This document shows positions 7,847 to 16,017 of a DNA stretch of 64,000 bases, piece by piece (position 1 is the first letter of the stretch; every line of letters starts with the position of its first letter). A program made the position numbers and the translations under genes. Below the pieces are notes generated by a model, which was not told the DNA's origin, did not search any database, and saw nothing but the letters and a program-made list of their open reading frames with translations. The stretch covers positions 2,604,001-2,668,000 of the forward strand of contig OZ223471.1 of the NCBI GenBank assembly GCA_965140775.1. The letters run 5' to 3'. This DNA comes from UBA6244 sp965140775 (GTDB lineage: Bacteria; Bacteroidota; Bacteroidia; Bacteroidales; F082).

Positions 7847-8647
7847 CTAACCTCCAATATTATAAAACTCTCCCACCGTGTTCACCGATCCGCATTTGGG
7901 TTTGTGTTTGATGGCCATATGGATGGCTTCTGTGATGCCCAATTCACGGATGCTGTATTCACGGTTGTTGAACAAACAGGGTTTTATTTTCCCGTTAGCG
8001 GTGAGGCGCAAGCGGTTGCAGATGGCACAATCCCCACCTTCGCCACCCTCCACCACTGAAAAATGTCCCAGATTCAAGTCCATTTGATGAATGTATCTGA
8101 TCTGCAAGCCATTGGCTTTGGCATAACTGGCTACGTCCATTGCATCCGGTTCCTGGGACGATTTTTTTATCACGCAATTAATTTTTACGGGACAAAGTCC
8201 TACACGTTGTGCTTCTTCAATTCCGGCAAGCACGTGTTCAATTTTTCCCAATCGGGTAATTTGTGTAAAGCGCTCGGGATTAAGGGTATCCAGACTAACA
8301 TTTACCCGCGACAAACCGGCATTTTTCAAATCTTGAGCATATTTTTTCAACAGGATTCCGTTGGTGGTCATGCCAAAATCTTTCACCCCCGGAATATTGG
8401 CGATCATGCCTACCAAATCTACGATTCCTTTCCGCACCAGCGGTTCGCCCCCCGTAATCCGGATTTTATCCACCCCGAGGGCTACACTTTCCTTCACTAC
8501 CTCCACAATTTCCTCAAAAGATATAATATCCTCATGATGAAGCAATTGTATCCCTTCTTCCGGCATGCAATAGGTACATCGCAAATTGCAACGGTCGGTA
8601 ACTGAGATGCGTAAGTAATTGATTTTTCGGTTATATCTGTCTAACAT
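7847..8647 (-). CDS. moaA: Short-form GTP 3',8-cyclase MoaA
   Basis: A radical SAM enzyme for the first step of Moco/Tuco synthesis. The SAM cluster motif is C20-C24-C27 (CNLRCTYC), GGEPLVR is present, and the second cluster has C207, C210 and C224 (CAICNRLRL and KPC) with the canonical 13-residue spacing. It ends in the double-Gly tail (YNIGG) needed for activity. At 266 residues it is about 60 shorter than usual MoaA (about 330). The missing part lies between the barrel strand RYIHQMDLN and the second cluster. Both clusters and the tail are kept, so it is probably functional rather than decayed. It overlaps the moeA stop by 17 nt. Confidence 0.88.
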   Translation of the reverse strand: MLDRYNRKINYLRISVTDRCNLRCTYCMPEEGIQLLHHEDIISFEEIVEVVKESVALGVDKIRITGGEPLVRKGIVDLVGMIANIPGVKDFGMTTNGILLKKYAQDLKNAGLSRVNVSLDTLNPERFTQITRLGKIEHVLAGIEEAQRVGLCPVKINCVIKKSSQEPDAMDVASYAKANGLQIRYIHQMDLNLGHFSVVEGGEGGDCAICNRLRLTANGKIKPCLFNNREYSIRELGITEAIHMAIKHKPKCGSVNTVGEFYNIGG

Positions 8648-9809
8648 CCACCATGTCTCCTATGTCTAATTTCTCTTGTCCGATTTCAATGGAGGTGATG
8701 CCGTCGGCGAATACATACGAATGAATGTGTGCCGATCCGTGATATTCCACCGGAAACACTTTGCCATCTCTGATATTCACAGGAAAAAAGGACTTTCGTT
8801 CTGATTTTCGACGGCGATACTGAGCACCCATGGGCAATGGAATGATGGGCGATGAAGAATTATTCCCCATGAGTTTGTTTATCAGGGGACGAACCAACAA
8901 TTCAAACTGGGTGTACGACGAAACAGGATTTCCGGGCAAACCAAAAATAAATTTTTGGTCTTTAGTGGTGCCGAAAGTAGTTGGTTTTCCGGGCTGCACG
9001 GCCACCGACCGGAACAGTATTTCTACACCGGCCTCCTGCATTATTTCAGGAACAAAGTCGAAATCGCCCATGGAAACCCCACCTGTGAGCAACACGATGT
9101 CGCATTCAGCCAGCGCTTTGGTGATGATGTCAAAAGTAGCGGGACGCGAATCTTCGGCGATACCCAAATAGCGGGGAATAGCGCCGGCCCTTAGCACTTG
9201 CGCCACCAATTGACGGCCATTGCTGTTTCTGATTTGCGAAATGGCGGGAATCACCTCAGGTTCAACCAATTCATCGCCGGTAGAAATAATGGCTATACGT
9301 GGTCTGGCGAAAACCAATGGTTCCGTGCAACCCACCGAAGCCAGCACGGCAATATGTTGGGGTTTGATTTCGATGCCACTTTCCAGAACAAGTTCACCAT
9401 TTTTAATGTCCTCGGCAAAATAACAAATGTTGTTGCCGGTTTGATTCCTGGTAAACCTGATCCTGTTGTTGTCCACTTCCTCAGTGTACTCGACCATCAG
9501 CACGCAGTCGGCTCCTTCGGGCACAATGGCACCGGTCATAATTTTGGCACACTGCCCCTCACCTATTATTTGTTGAGGAACCTGACCGGCAGCAATTACT
9601 TCCACTACCTCCAATGGTTGACCGATATCCTGCTTCCGGCAGGCAAAACCATCCATGGCTGATTTATCAAATGGAGGCATGTTGATGTCGGAATAAACCT
9701 CCTGAGCCAGAATTCTTCCCATGGAGTCCATGAGGGGAATCTTTTCGGTTGCGGCCACCTGCCGGACCGAGTTTTGAACTATTGTTAGCGCGTCTTCAAA
9801 TTTTATCAT
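8631..9809 (-). CDS. moeA: Molybdopterin molybdenumtransferase MoeA
   Basis: A 392-residue enzyme that inserts molybdate (or tungstate) into adenylylated molybdopterin. Domains in order: N-terminal MoeA domain with PPFDKSAMDGFA; the all-beta insertion carrying AGQVP and the MTGAIVPEGADCV motif; the MogA-like catalytic domain with STGDEL and LLTGGVSMGDFD; and the C-terminal domain after GLPGNPVSS. I placed the start at the ATG at 9809 (MIKFEDAL), since the upstream 17 residues lack homology features. It overlaps moaA by 17 nt, and the T9SS gene lies 65 nt upstream on the same strand. Confidence 0.95.
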   Translation of the reverse strand: MIKFEDALTIVQNSVRQVAATEKIPLMDSMGRILAQEVYSDINMPPFDKSAMDGFACRKQDIGQPLEVVEVIAAGQVPQQIIGEGQCAKIMTGAIVPEGADCVLMVEYTEEVDNNRIRFTRNQTGNNICYFAEDIKNGELVLESGIEIKPQHIAVLASVGCTEPLVFARPRIAIISTGDELVEPEVIPAISQIRNSNGRQLVAQVLRAGAIPRYLGIAEDSRPATFDIITKALAECDIVLLTGGVSMGDFDFVPEIMQEAGVEILFRSVAVQPGKPTTFGTTKDQKFIFGLPGNPVSSYTQFELLVRPLINKLMGNNSSSPIIPLPMGAQYRRRKSERKSFFPVNIRDGKVFPVEYHGSAHIHSYVFADGITSIEIGQEKLDIGDMVDVRQI

Positions 9810-9874
9810 AGCAATTTTAGTTTGGCATCTCTCCGGATGCAAGCAGCGAATTTCGGGCAAAACAACAAAAGAAC

Positions 9875-10720
9875 TTAATCAATCACAATTTTTTGTGTTG
9901 CCACTACTCCCGAAACCTGATTTTCTGTCCTTATCAAGTAAAACCCGGATTCCAAACCGGACACATCCCATTTAATCTGACCCGATACTTCGCTGAACAT
10001 CAATACTTTTCCTGTAATATCAAACAAAGTGACATCACACTTAGTTTCGGTGACAATATTAATGAAATCGTTGGCAGGGTTGGGAAAAACTTTTACCCAT
10101 TGCGGATCAGTGGTTTCTTCCACCCCATTAATCAGGTCGCCGGTAAAGAAAATGTCATCGATTTTGGAAATTCCTTCGGGCAACACCAATTGGCCATCGG
10201 TTGCAGTATCCGAGGTCATGATCCACCTGATTTTTATCAATGTTTGATTATCGCATGCAGCGGGCAACACCAAATCGGTGAGCGCGCCGGTGGTCCAGTC
10301 GTTAGCCGTTTGAAATTCGCTTCCCTCCACGTCTGTCCATTCGCCATCCACTTTGTATTGCACCATAAAATCTCTTGGACCGGGATTTTGTCCTCCGGAG
10401 GTAATTTTCGACGAAAGTCGGATGTTTTGATAACCCGTGGTTTCAAACTCTACTTTCCACTTTTTGGCATGAGCGCCATTTTCCCACTGAGTTACCTGCG
10501 CCGCTTTGGTTGTAGCTCCATTTTTAAATTGGATATCGCTTGTACCACCCTCTGCCTGAATTGATTGCAGTAGGTTTGCTTCGATGGTACCTCCATCCGC
10601 CAAACCCGATTCGGTGGGGAATGTCCATTGAACAATGGTATCCTGAGCCAAGATACCTGTTGATAAACCCAGAATGAATGTCAGGGTTGCAAAAGCGCGA
10701 AAAATGTAATTTGTTTTCAT
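9875..10720 (-). CDS. Secreted protein with type IX secretion C-terminal domain
   Basis: A 281-residue exported protein. The signal peptide ends near GILAQ. Residues 25-195 form a beta-rich domain with no recognised motif; it reads like a jelly-roll (TFPTESG, WKVEFETTGYQNIRLSS, FMVQYKVDGEWTD). Residues 205-281 are a type A T9SS sorting domain: VFPNPANDFINI, LFDITGKVL and GFYLIRTENQ. The product should reach the cell surface or medium. It sits 17 nt after the TonB-receptor stop and just before moeA, so it may act at the surface in the same uptake system. A metal- or metallophore-binding role is inference only. Confidence 0.82.
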   Translation of the reverse strand: MKTNYIFRAFATLTFILGLSTGILAQDTIVQWTFPTESGLADGGTIEANLLQSIQAEGGTSDIQFKNGATTKAAQVTQWENGAHAKKWKVEFETTGYQNIRLSSKITSGGQNPGPRDFMVQYKVDGEWTDVEGSEFQTANDWTTGALTDLVLPAACDNQTLIKIRWIMTSDTATDGQLVLPEGISKIDDIFFTGDLINGVEETTDPQWVKVFPNPANDFINIVTETKCDVTLFDITGKVLMFSEVSGQIKWDVSGLESGFYLIRTENQVSGVVATQKIVID

Positions 10721-10737
10721 GTGTAAACTATTAATAA

Positions 10738-12846
10738 TTAGGGTGAAACATTAAATTTATATTTGAATTCGAGTGTGGTAAACCGTCCGGGAGACAGGTA
10801 TCCCTTTCGGTCGATATATTCATCATCAAGGATGTTCTGCATGTTCAGGGTAAGCACAAACTTTTCAGCGAACTTCTTGGAAATCAACCAATCGATGGTG
10901 CTGTAAGCAGAAATTTGGGTAGTATTTTCATCATCGTACCATTGACTGCTGATGTAGTTGTAGGCCAGGGTTGTGGTAAAATATTTGTTTTTCCATCCAA
11001 CTCCCAGATAAACCATGTGTCGGGGAACCTCAATCAAATAATTTCCGGTGATGTTCTTTTCCTCAGGATCCGCACCATAGAACTCTTTGATTTTGGAGTC
11101 GTTGAAGGTATAATTGGCCGAAAGTTGCACCTGATCGATGGGATTGTAGGTGGTGGAAATTTCGGCACCAAGCACTTCTACCTTGGAAATATTTTGGCGT
11201 TGATAAATGGGTTTTAGTTCGCCGCTTCCCGTATCGATGGAGTCACCCGTACCCACAAAGTACTGGAAATCTTTACCTTCAGAAAGATAAACCGAAGGCT
11301 CAATGGTCAATTGATCAAAAAACCTTCCGGTAAAGCCCAATTCATAGTTGGTAAGGTATTCAGGACCCAACTCGGGGTTGGCCAATTTAAAACCCTTTCG
11401 AATTTTTCCCGACTTTGACAAATCGTCGAGTTTTGGCGGCATAAATCCCTGTGAATAAGAAATATAGGCGCTACTTTGCTTAGACAGCTTGTATTTCAAT
11501 GCCAATTTGGGGCTAAAAGCACTCCAGGCATTGCTTTCAAAATTCTTATCGAAAGGATCCACAAAACCGGTGTTAGTGGTGGGATTTTCCACCAGTAGTT
11601 TGCCGTTGTAATAATTGGAAAAATCCATTCGGGCTCCCCATACCACCACCCATTTTTGGTTGTTGAATTTCCATTCATCCTGAATGAAAACCCCATAAAA
11701 ATCAAGTACTCCCTCATAGGTGAGCACATCGGTGGAAGTACGGTAAGTATCCACCACCTTGGCGCTTCCCCGTTTCAGGTCGATTCCATAGGTGAGGATA
11801 TTTCTGTCGGAAAACCTGGTGGTGGCGTTGAGCCAAAAACCTATGTCATCCTTATCTGAATCACGTTCGCTCAATTTGTATTTTCCGCTGTTGGCACTTA
11901 CCGACTCCGTTTGTTTAAACTCATGCTCCAATTGGTAAAAAGCCAGGGCATTGACAAAAGTTTTTCCAAACAAACCTTCATAATTGGCACGTAAATAGGT
12001 AGTTTCCACCGACATATAATCGCCCATATCTTCATACACCTTCCGACCCTGACCACGAGCATCATCGTAATAATGGGCGTCGATTTCGATCTTTTGATTT
12101 GTATTAAACACATAGCCCAGCTTTCCACTTACCGAATATTCCTTAAGGAAGGCTTTGGCTGAAGTGGAGTCACGAAGTTCCTCCGGATCAAGATAATACC
12201 CGTCGCCCTGCCGGTAGAACGTGTTGAAACTCCACAAAAACCCTTTGTCGTTTTTCACATTGGTGCCGGAGGCACTCAGATAACCTCCCAACACCTGATA
12301 ATTCCCGGCTTGAATGGCAGCTTCGCCCTGCAAGGGTTTTCTCGGGTTTTTGGTAATGATATTGATCACCCCGCCCATGGCATTGTTGCCGTAAATGGCC
12401 GAAGCAGGGCCTTTGATTACTTCAATTCGTTGAATGGCATTGATGGGCACCAGTTGCCAATTGACCGACCCCCCGGCAGATTTGTTGAGTGGCACCCCAT
12501 CCAATAATACCAAAACCCTGGAACTCGCATCCAGACCCCGCATGGTTACACTCGAATTTTGCGAAAACACGCCCCAACTTCGGTTGACATACACATTGGC
12601 CACGTATTTTAAAATTTCATCTACATTCTGAACAGGAAGTTCATCGATTGTTTTGGCATCGATAATGGTAACGCGTCCCGGCACATCCTCCAGATTACGC
12701 AAACTGCGATTGGCAGTCACCACTACTTGTGGAATATCGAGGGTGTCGTTTATATCCAACGGTTGAGCTTCCGAAAACGCCGGAATAGCCAACAAAAACC
12801 ACAACAATGCACCTGCTAAACAACTGAATTTAAAATACTTTGCCAT
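10738..12846 (-). CDS. TonB-dependent outer-membrane receptor
   Basis: A 702-residue ligand-gated porin. The signal peptide ends near PAFSEAQP, and a TonB-box-like segment DIPQVVVTANR follows. The plug domain (about residues 45-155) has VTMRGLDASSRVLVLLDGVPLN and IEVIKGPASAIYGNNAMGGVINI. The rest is a 22-strand barrel ending in LEFKYKFNVSP. It belongs to the FepA/BtuB/CirA-like class rather than SusC (no CarboxypepD-like N-terminal domain). It starts 2 nt after the stop of a lipoprotein gene, in an operon that continues into moeA and moaA. Ligand unknown; the context suggests molybdate, tungstate or a complex of them. Confidence 0.92.
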   Translation of the reverse strand: MAKYFKFSCLAGALLWFLLAIPAFSEAQPLDINDTLDIPQVVVTANRSLRNLEDVPGRVTIIDAKTIDELPVQNVDEILKYVANVYVNRSWGVFSQNSSVTMRGLDASSRVLVLLDGVPLNKSAGGSVNWQLVPINAIQRIEVIKGPASAIYGNNAMGGVINIITKNPRKPLQGEAAIQAGNYQVLGGYLSASGTNVKNDKGFLWSFNTFYRQGDGYYLDPEELRDSTSAKAFLKEYSVSGKLGYVFNTNQKIEIDAHYYDDARGQGRKVYEDMGDYMSVETTYLRANYEGLFGKTFVNALAFYQLEHEFKQTESVSANSGKYKLSERDSDKDDIGFWLNATTRFSDRNILTYGIDLKRGSAKVVDTYRTSTDVLTYEGVLDFYGVFIQDEWKFNNQKWVVVWGARMDFSNYYNGKLLVENPTTNTGFVDPFDKNFESNAWSAFSPKLALKYKLSKQSSAYISYSQGFMPPKLDDLSKSGKIRKGFKLANPELGPEYLTNYELGFTGRFFDQLTIEPSVYLSEGKDFQYFVGTGDSIDTGSGELKPIYQRQNISKVEVLGAEISTTYNPIDQVQLSANYTFNDSKIKEFYGADPEEKNITGNYLIEVPRHMVYLGVGWKNKYFTTTLAYNYISSQWYDDENTTQISAYSTIDWLISKKFAEKFVLTLNMQNILDDEYIDRKGYLSPGRFTTLEFKYKFNVSP

Positions 12847-12848
12847 GA

Positions 12849-13727
12849 CTATTCCTGAACTTTGATTGACACATTGATTGATCCCAAATCGGTGCCATCC
12901 ACCGAATTCACTTTGAACAGACCCACCTTTCCGTCTTCATTTTTAAATGAAAACAGGTCGCCAACCATAAGATTCTTGGCTTTACGATTTCCATCCGATT
13001 GGCCATAAAGTACCAGGAGCAGACTGTCGTTGGTTATATTCAGGAAATCTGCTTCAGAAATATCTGCAATTTTAAATCGTGTAGTACGGCGGATCGTCCA
13101 GTTTGAAAGCCCATTTTCTCCCGGAAATACGGAAGCATCGATGTTGGCACCGGGTGAAGCGATGGTGTTTTGGTCCGTATCAATAAAATCATAATAATAG
13201 CACAAATCGATAAGAGGTTGATTCTGAAAAGCTTGGGAAAGGTTGAAAGTGGAATCCATTTCGAGGGAATAAAAACCGGCTCCTCCTCCATTTTGTGCGG
13301 TCATTTCTACCGATGGAATGTATCGGATATTTCCAAACGAAGAGCTGCTGTCTAATCTGATTGTCAGACTCACTTCATCCGATTTCCCTTCCTTATCGCG
13401 GATGATAAATATCCATTTCTCAACGGGTTTCAATCCTTTTACCAGCAATTTGTCATAGCTTAAAACCGGTGTATTCATCCCCGAATCAAGAAAGGTTTCC
13501 ATGATATCCGTCTCCACCCGAATGATGAAATTGGTGAGATTCACTTCCGGATTTTCGGCATCGATCCCCACCAGAAAAGATTGTCCCAACGACAAAGTGG
13601 TATCTGAAGATACGTAACCCCCACCGGTTTTAAAATGAATGACCGGCGGAATATGCTCTCCAGCTTCTTTTTGACAGCCAAGAAACAGGGGCAAAACCAC
13701 AAAAAACAACCATTGTAACTTTTTCAT
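12849..13727 (-). CDS. Surface lipoprotein partnered with the TonB receptor
   Basis: A 292-residue lipoprotein, lipobox LFLGC with Cys18. Two beta-rich parts are visible: an Ig-like N-terminal half and a C-terminal half carrying FYSLEMDSTFNLSQA and LCYYYDFID. No family is securely recognised. It is the first gene of the receptor operon and abuts the receptor gene (2-nt gap), like lipoprotein partners of other Bacteroidota TonB receptors. A ModE-like dyad lies 6 bases upstream of its ATG. Best guess: a surface substrate-capture or receptor-gating protein. Confidence 0.75.
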   Translation of the reverse strand: MKKLQWLFFVVLPLFLGCQKEAGEHIPPVIHFKTGGGYVSSDTTLSLGQSFLVGIDAENPEVNLTNFIIRVETDIMETFLDSGMNTPVLSYDKLLVKGLKPVEKWIFIIRDKEGKSDEVSLTIRLDSSSSFGNIRYIPSVEMTAQNGGGAGFYSLEMDSTFNLSQAFQNQPLIDLCYYYDFIDTDQNTIASPGANIDASVFPGENGLSNWTIRRTTRFKIADISEADFLNITNDSLLLVLYGQSDGNRKAKNLMVGDLFSFKNEDGKVGLFKVNSVDGTDLGSINVSIKVQE

Positions 13728-13733
13728 TTTTAA

Positions 13734-13757
13734 CGATATGCAAGCTTTAACATAACG
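13734..13757. promoter_or_regulatory. ModE-like operator upstream of the lipoprotein/TonB-receptor operon
   Basis: A 24-bp dyad, CGATATG-N10-CATAACG, with one mismatch between arms. It lies between the ATG at 13727 and the upstream terminator. No clear TAnnTTTG element sits next to it, so the promoter here is less certain than at pruA or modE. Confidence 0.55.
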
Positions 13758-13765
13758 ACACCCAT

Positions 13766-13798
13766 AAAAAAGGCGGCATCAAAAAAAATGAAACCGCC
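13766..13798 (-). terminator. Terminator after the ECF-like gene
   Basis: On the minus strand, GGCGGTTTCA and TGATGCCGCC form a stem with two imperfect pairs, followed by a T-run. It starts 6 bases after the stop at 13805 and separates the modE/TiaS-like/ECF-like unit from the lipoprotein operon. Confidence 0.7.
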
Positions 13799-13804
13799 GG
13801 GGGT

Positions 13805-14380
13805 CTATACTTTTTTCAACAATTTTTTAACTCCACCAAAAATCAAAGTTGCAGCAATGCCACCCAAAAAACCAAAAATAAAGAAGGTGAACAAGGGCAA
13901 CACCATCCCATGTTTGAGAAAGGAGCCGTAGGGATATCCTATGGTGAGTGTAATGAGGAGTCGGCTCAAAGGAATCATCATATAACCCAAACCGGCAATC
14001 AATGCCAGCAGATAGTTTTTTCCTTTGGCGTTTCCTGACCATTGATATCCCAGGTCCAAAACAAAACACGGCAGCATATAATTAAAACCCATCATGGGAT
14101 CGCGGAAACCGAGCACCGGAAAAAACAAAAAGATACCAATGCCGATGGCAGAAATACTCGACGCCCATTTCATTTTTGAGGTCAGCCGTGCCGTTAGCAT
14201 AATGGCCATAAATTCGATACCATGATGCCCAGGAACATTGATGGGGGTACGCAGTCGTTCGTGCACCACGATGGCAAAAACCCCGGTGAGCAGCAACAGG
14301 ATTATCTCCAAAAACTGTGACAGCGACCAGCTAGTTAGAAAGCTCTTTGACAGCTTCCTTTGCTGAACATTTCCATTCAT
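13805..14380 (-). CDS. Small polytopic membrane protein, ECF-S-component-like
   Basis: A 191-residue protein with about five or six hydrophobic helices and a C-terminal lysine cluster (KKLLKK). Size, helix count and the motif TPINVPGHHGIEFMAIML before helix 2 resemble substrate-binding S components of ECF vitamin/metal transporters, but no EcfA/EcfT gene is near. Its start overlaps the TiaS-like gene by 50 nt, so the two are probably made together. As part of the modE unit in a Mo/W island, a molybdate, tungstate or pterin transporter is a reasonable guess, not a demonstrated one. Confidence 0.65.
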   Translation of the reverse strand: MNGNVQQRKLSKSFLTSWSLSQFLEIILLLLTGVFAIVVHERLRTPINVPGHHGIEFMAIMLTARLTSKMKWASSISAIGIGIFLFFPVLGFRDPMMGFNYMLPCFVLDLGYQWSGNAKGKNYLLALIAGLGYMMIPLSRLLITLTIGYPYGSFLKHGMVLPLFTFFIFGFLGGIAATLIFGGVKKLLKKV

Positions 14381-15086
14381 ATTTCTTGTTATTTAATTCG
14401 TGATCAACCAACAATACCGATTTTCCATTGCGCAACACAGGACGTGCCCAGCCATTCAAATAAACCAGCGCATCAGGATCGTCGATGATGGTATCGCCAC
14501 ACTGAATGACATCAATTCCTGCCCGCGTAAGCAATACCTCCACCGAGTGTACATCCTGTTCAATATCACGCAGGTTTTTCGCCGAGTTAATCCAGATAAA
14601 GCGGCCATCATTACCACCTGCCCGCAAACCCACAGCAGCCAATGCACCAATGATGCCACCATGTGTTCCGGTTAAACCAACTAGATAAATTCCATGTTGC
14701 TTTGCCAAATCATTGGCTCCTTTCATGTGGTGCACTTCCGATTTTGCCCTCATTCCCCATTGCTTCACCCCTTCGGGAACCTGGTGTGTTGGTACAATAC
14801 AGAGCCCTACATCAGAACCCGGGGCTCCAATGTTGCGCATGAATTCTGTCGTAAAATCGATTATTTCATTTAGTTCGTTGCACTCAACCTCCAGGCAGGC
14901 AGAACTATTTTGCGAGGTAAAAGGGATGTCGGGATGAACCAACAACTGATGGCGGGTAATTCCTTTCACTTTTCCATAGCCCTCACGTTCGATGGCTGCA
15001 GCCAATTGTCGCGAATTGTAGCCCGTTCCCCGACTTTCTTTGTTGTCGGTATCATCTATTCCTATCAGGATTTTTGTGGACATCAT
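14331..15086 (-). CDS. TiaS kinase-domain-like protein
   Basis: A 251-residue protein opening with IGIDDTDNKESRGTG, the same ATP/phosphate-handling IGIDDTD signature that opens archaeal TiaS, the tRNA-Ile2 agmatidine synthase. The later HPDIPFTSQNSSACL matches the TiaS NPTIPY/RGNGA block. The OB fold and zinc ribbon that TiaS uses to bind tRNA are absent, so tRNA modification is unlikely. Bacterial stand-alone versions are often annotated vaguely. Position between modE and an ECF-S-like gene suggests a role in Mo/W or pterin metabolism. The start is the ATG at 15086; the upstream TTG at 15107 is less likely. Confidence 0.7.
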   Translation of the reverse strand: MMSTKILIGIDDTDNKESRGTGYNSRQLAAAIEREGYGKVKGITRHQLLVHPDIPFTSQNSSACLEVECNELNEIIDFTTEFMRNIGAPGSDVGLCIVPTHQVPEGVKQWGMRAKSEVHHMKGANDLAKQHGIYLVGLTGTHGGIIGALAAVGLRAGGNDGRFIWINSAKNLRDIEQDVHSVEVLLTRAGIDVIQCGDTIIDDPDALVYLNGWARPVLRNGKSVLLVDHELNNKKYEWKCSAKEAVKELSN

Positions 15087-15157
15087 ATTCAGCTCTTTAT
15101 ACTTCAATCCCTTATTCTGTTGGTTCTACCGGCATTTGTGCCACAAACCAACCATCT

Positions 15158-15529
15158 TTATTTAATCTTCTCCTTAAAATCGGCATAGGCATCTTCGATG
15201 GCCGAGTCCATTTTTTTATGCAAGGCATCGTAGGCTTCCAGCAAGTTTTTAGCTCTTTGTGTGAGATCAGATTTACCTCCGCCGACTCCACCACGGTGTT
15301 TTTCGGTGAGGTCGTAACCCAACAATTCCTCCGATTTTTTTATATCGCCCCAGGCTTTTCGGTAGCTAACCCCCAAATGTTCGGCAGCGGCCTTCAACGA
15401 ACCCAATTCTTCTATTTTTCTTAACAAAAGGTACTTGCTTTCGCCGATAATTCCCTCTCCGGAAACCGCTGACAGCCAAAGCTTGTACCGCAAAAAGACA
15501 TCATTTTTCGAACTCCTTGGTGGTTTCAT
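15158..15529 (-). CDS. modE: ModE-type winged-helix regulator (DNA-binding domain only)
   Basis: A 123-residue winged helix-turn-helix protein. The segment LRKIEELGSLKAAAEHLGVSYRKAWGDIKKSEELLG is collinear with the ModE/LysR-type HTH, and GGVGGGKSDLT forms the wing. The C-terminal molybdate-binding TOBE (Mop) domains of E. coli ModE are absent; a helical tail (residues 95-123) replaces them. It leads the unit modE/TiaS-like/ECF-like. A ModE-like dyad overlaps its own transcription start, which suggests autorepression. How it senses metal without TOBE domains is open. Confidence 0.85.
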   Translation of the reverse strand: MKPPRSSKNDVFLRYKLWLSAVSGEGIIGESKYLLLRKIEELGSLKAAAEHLGVSYRKAWGDIKKSEELLGYDLTEKHRGGVGGGKSDLTQRAKNLLEAYDALHKKMDSAIEDAYADFKEKIK

Positions 15530-15549
15530 GTGCAGTTAGTTTTTTTAGT

Positions 15550-15573
15550 CGATATGTATGCATTACCACATCG
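15550..15573. promoter_or_regulatory. ModE-like operator at the modE promoter
   Basis: A 24-bp dyad on the plus strand, CGATATG-N10-CACATCG, one mismatch between arms. In the direction of modE transcription it begins 4 nt after the -7 element, exactly as at pruA. A 7-mer GTATGCA also repeats directly 17 bp apart here (15556 and 15573). Confidence 0.65.
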
Positions 15574-15577
15574 TATG

Positions 15578-15612
15578 CAAATGTATAAAAAGGCAGGTTT
15601 GAACTGTACAAA
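15578..15612 (-). promoter_or_regulatory. modE promoter
   Basis: The minus strand reads TTTG (15612-15609), a 23-nt gap, then TACATTTG (15585-15578), which fits TAnnTTTG. The predicted start is near 15571, inside the dyad. Confidence 0.6.
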
Positions 15613-15661
15613 CTACCCGGATGAAAGGGCAATTTATCATGAGTCAAAATAAGGCTATTAC

Positions 15662-15943
15662 CTACAAATAAAGACACTTGTAAGCGGTGGGCAGCTCTGT
15701 AACCACCTTAAATTTGGCATCCTTGGCCACCATAAAAGTTTCGTAAGGACCAAATTCCTGCCAGGCAGTTTCTCCCGGAAGCAGCACCTTCATTTTTCCT
15801 GACGTTACGGTCATGTGTTCGATGGTGGAAGTGCCAAATTCGTATTCGCCTGCAGCCATCACACCCATGGTGAGCTTACCCTCGTTGTTTTCAAAGCCCA
15901 TCGACATCACTTTTCCGTCGAAGTATGTATTTACTTTAAACAT
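15662..15943 (-). CDS. ppnP: Pyrimidine/purine nucleoside phosphorylase PpnP
   Basis: A 93-residue single-domain cupin of the PpnP/YaiE family, which phosphorolyses several nucleosides. Family segments are GVMAAGEYEFGTSTIEHMTVTSGKM, LPGETAWQEFGPYETF and a Cys/Leu C-terminus (YKCLYL); the length matches the usual 93-94. It lies downstream of the AOR terminator and 132 nt before modE on the same strand. I see no link to the cofactor pathway beyond position. Confidence 0.92.
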   Translation of the reverse strand: MFKVNTYFDGKVMSMGFENNEGKLTMGVMAAGEYEFGTSTIEHMTVTSGKMKVLLPGETAWQEFGPYETFMVAKDAKFKVVTELPTAYKCLYL

Positions 15944-15963
15944 GTTTTTGCATATTAATGTTG

Positions 15964-16000
15964 AAAAAAAACATCCCCCGAAATTTCGGAGGACGTTTTT
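15964..16000 (-). terminator. AOR terminator
   Basis: An almost perfect dyad centred on CCGAAATTTCGG, with A and T runs at its two ends, lies 18 bases after the AOR stop. On the minus strand it forms a GC-rich stem followed by an eight-base U-tract. Confidence 0.8.
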
Positions 16001-16017
16001 CCTTTATTGCATGAGTA

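Noticed and set aside
7473..8059. Plus-strand frames in the moaC-moaA spacer and over moaA
   Set aside because: Low-complexity translation and antisense to a clear moaA.
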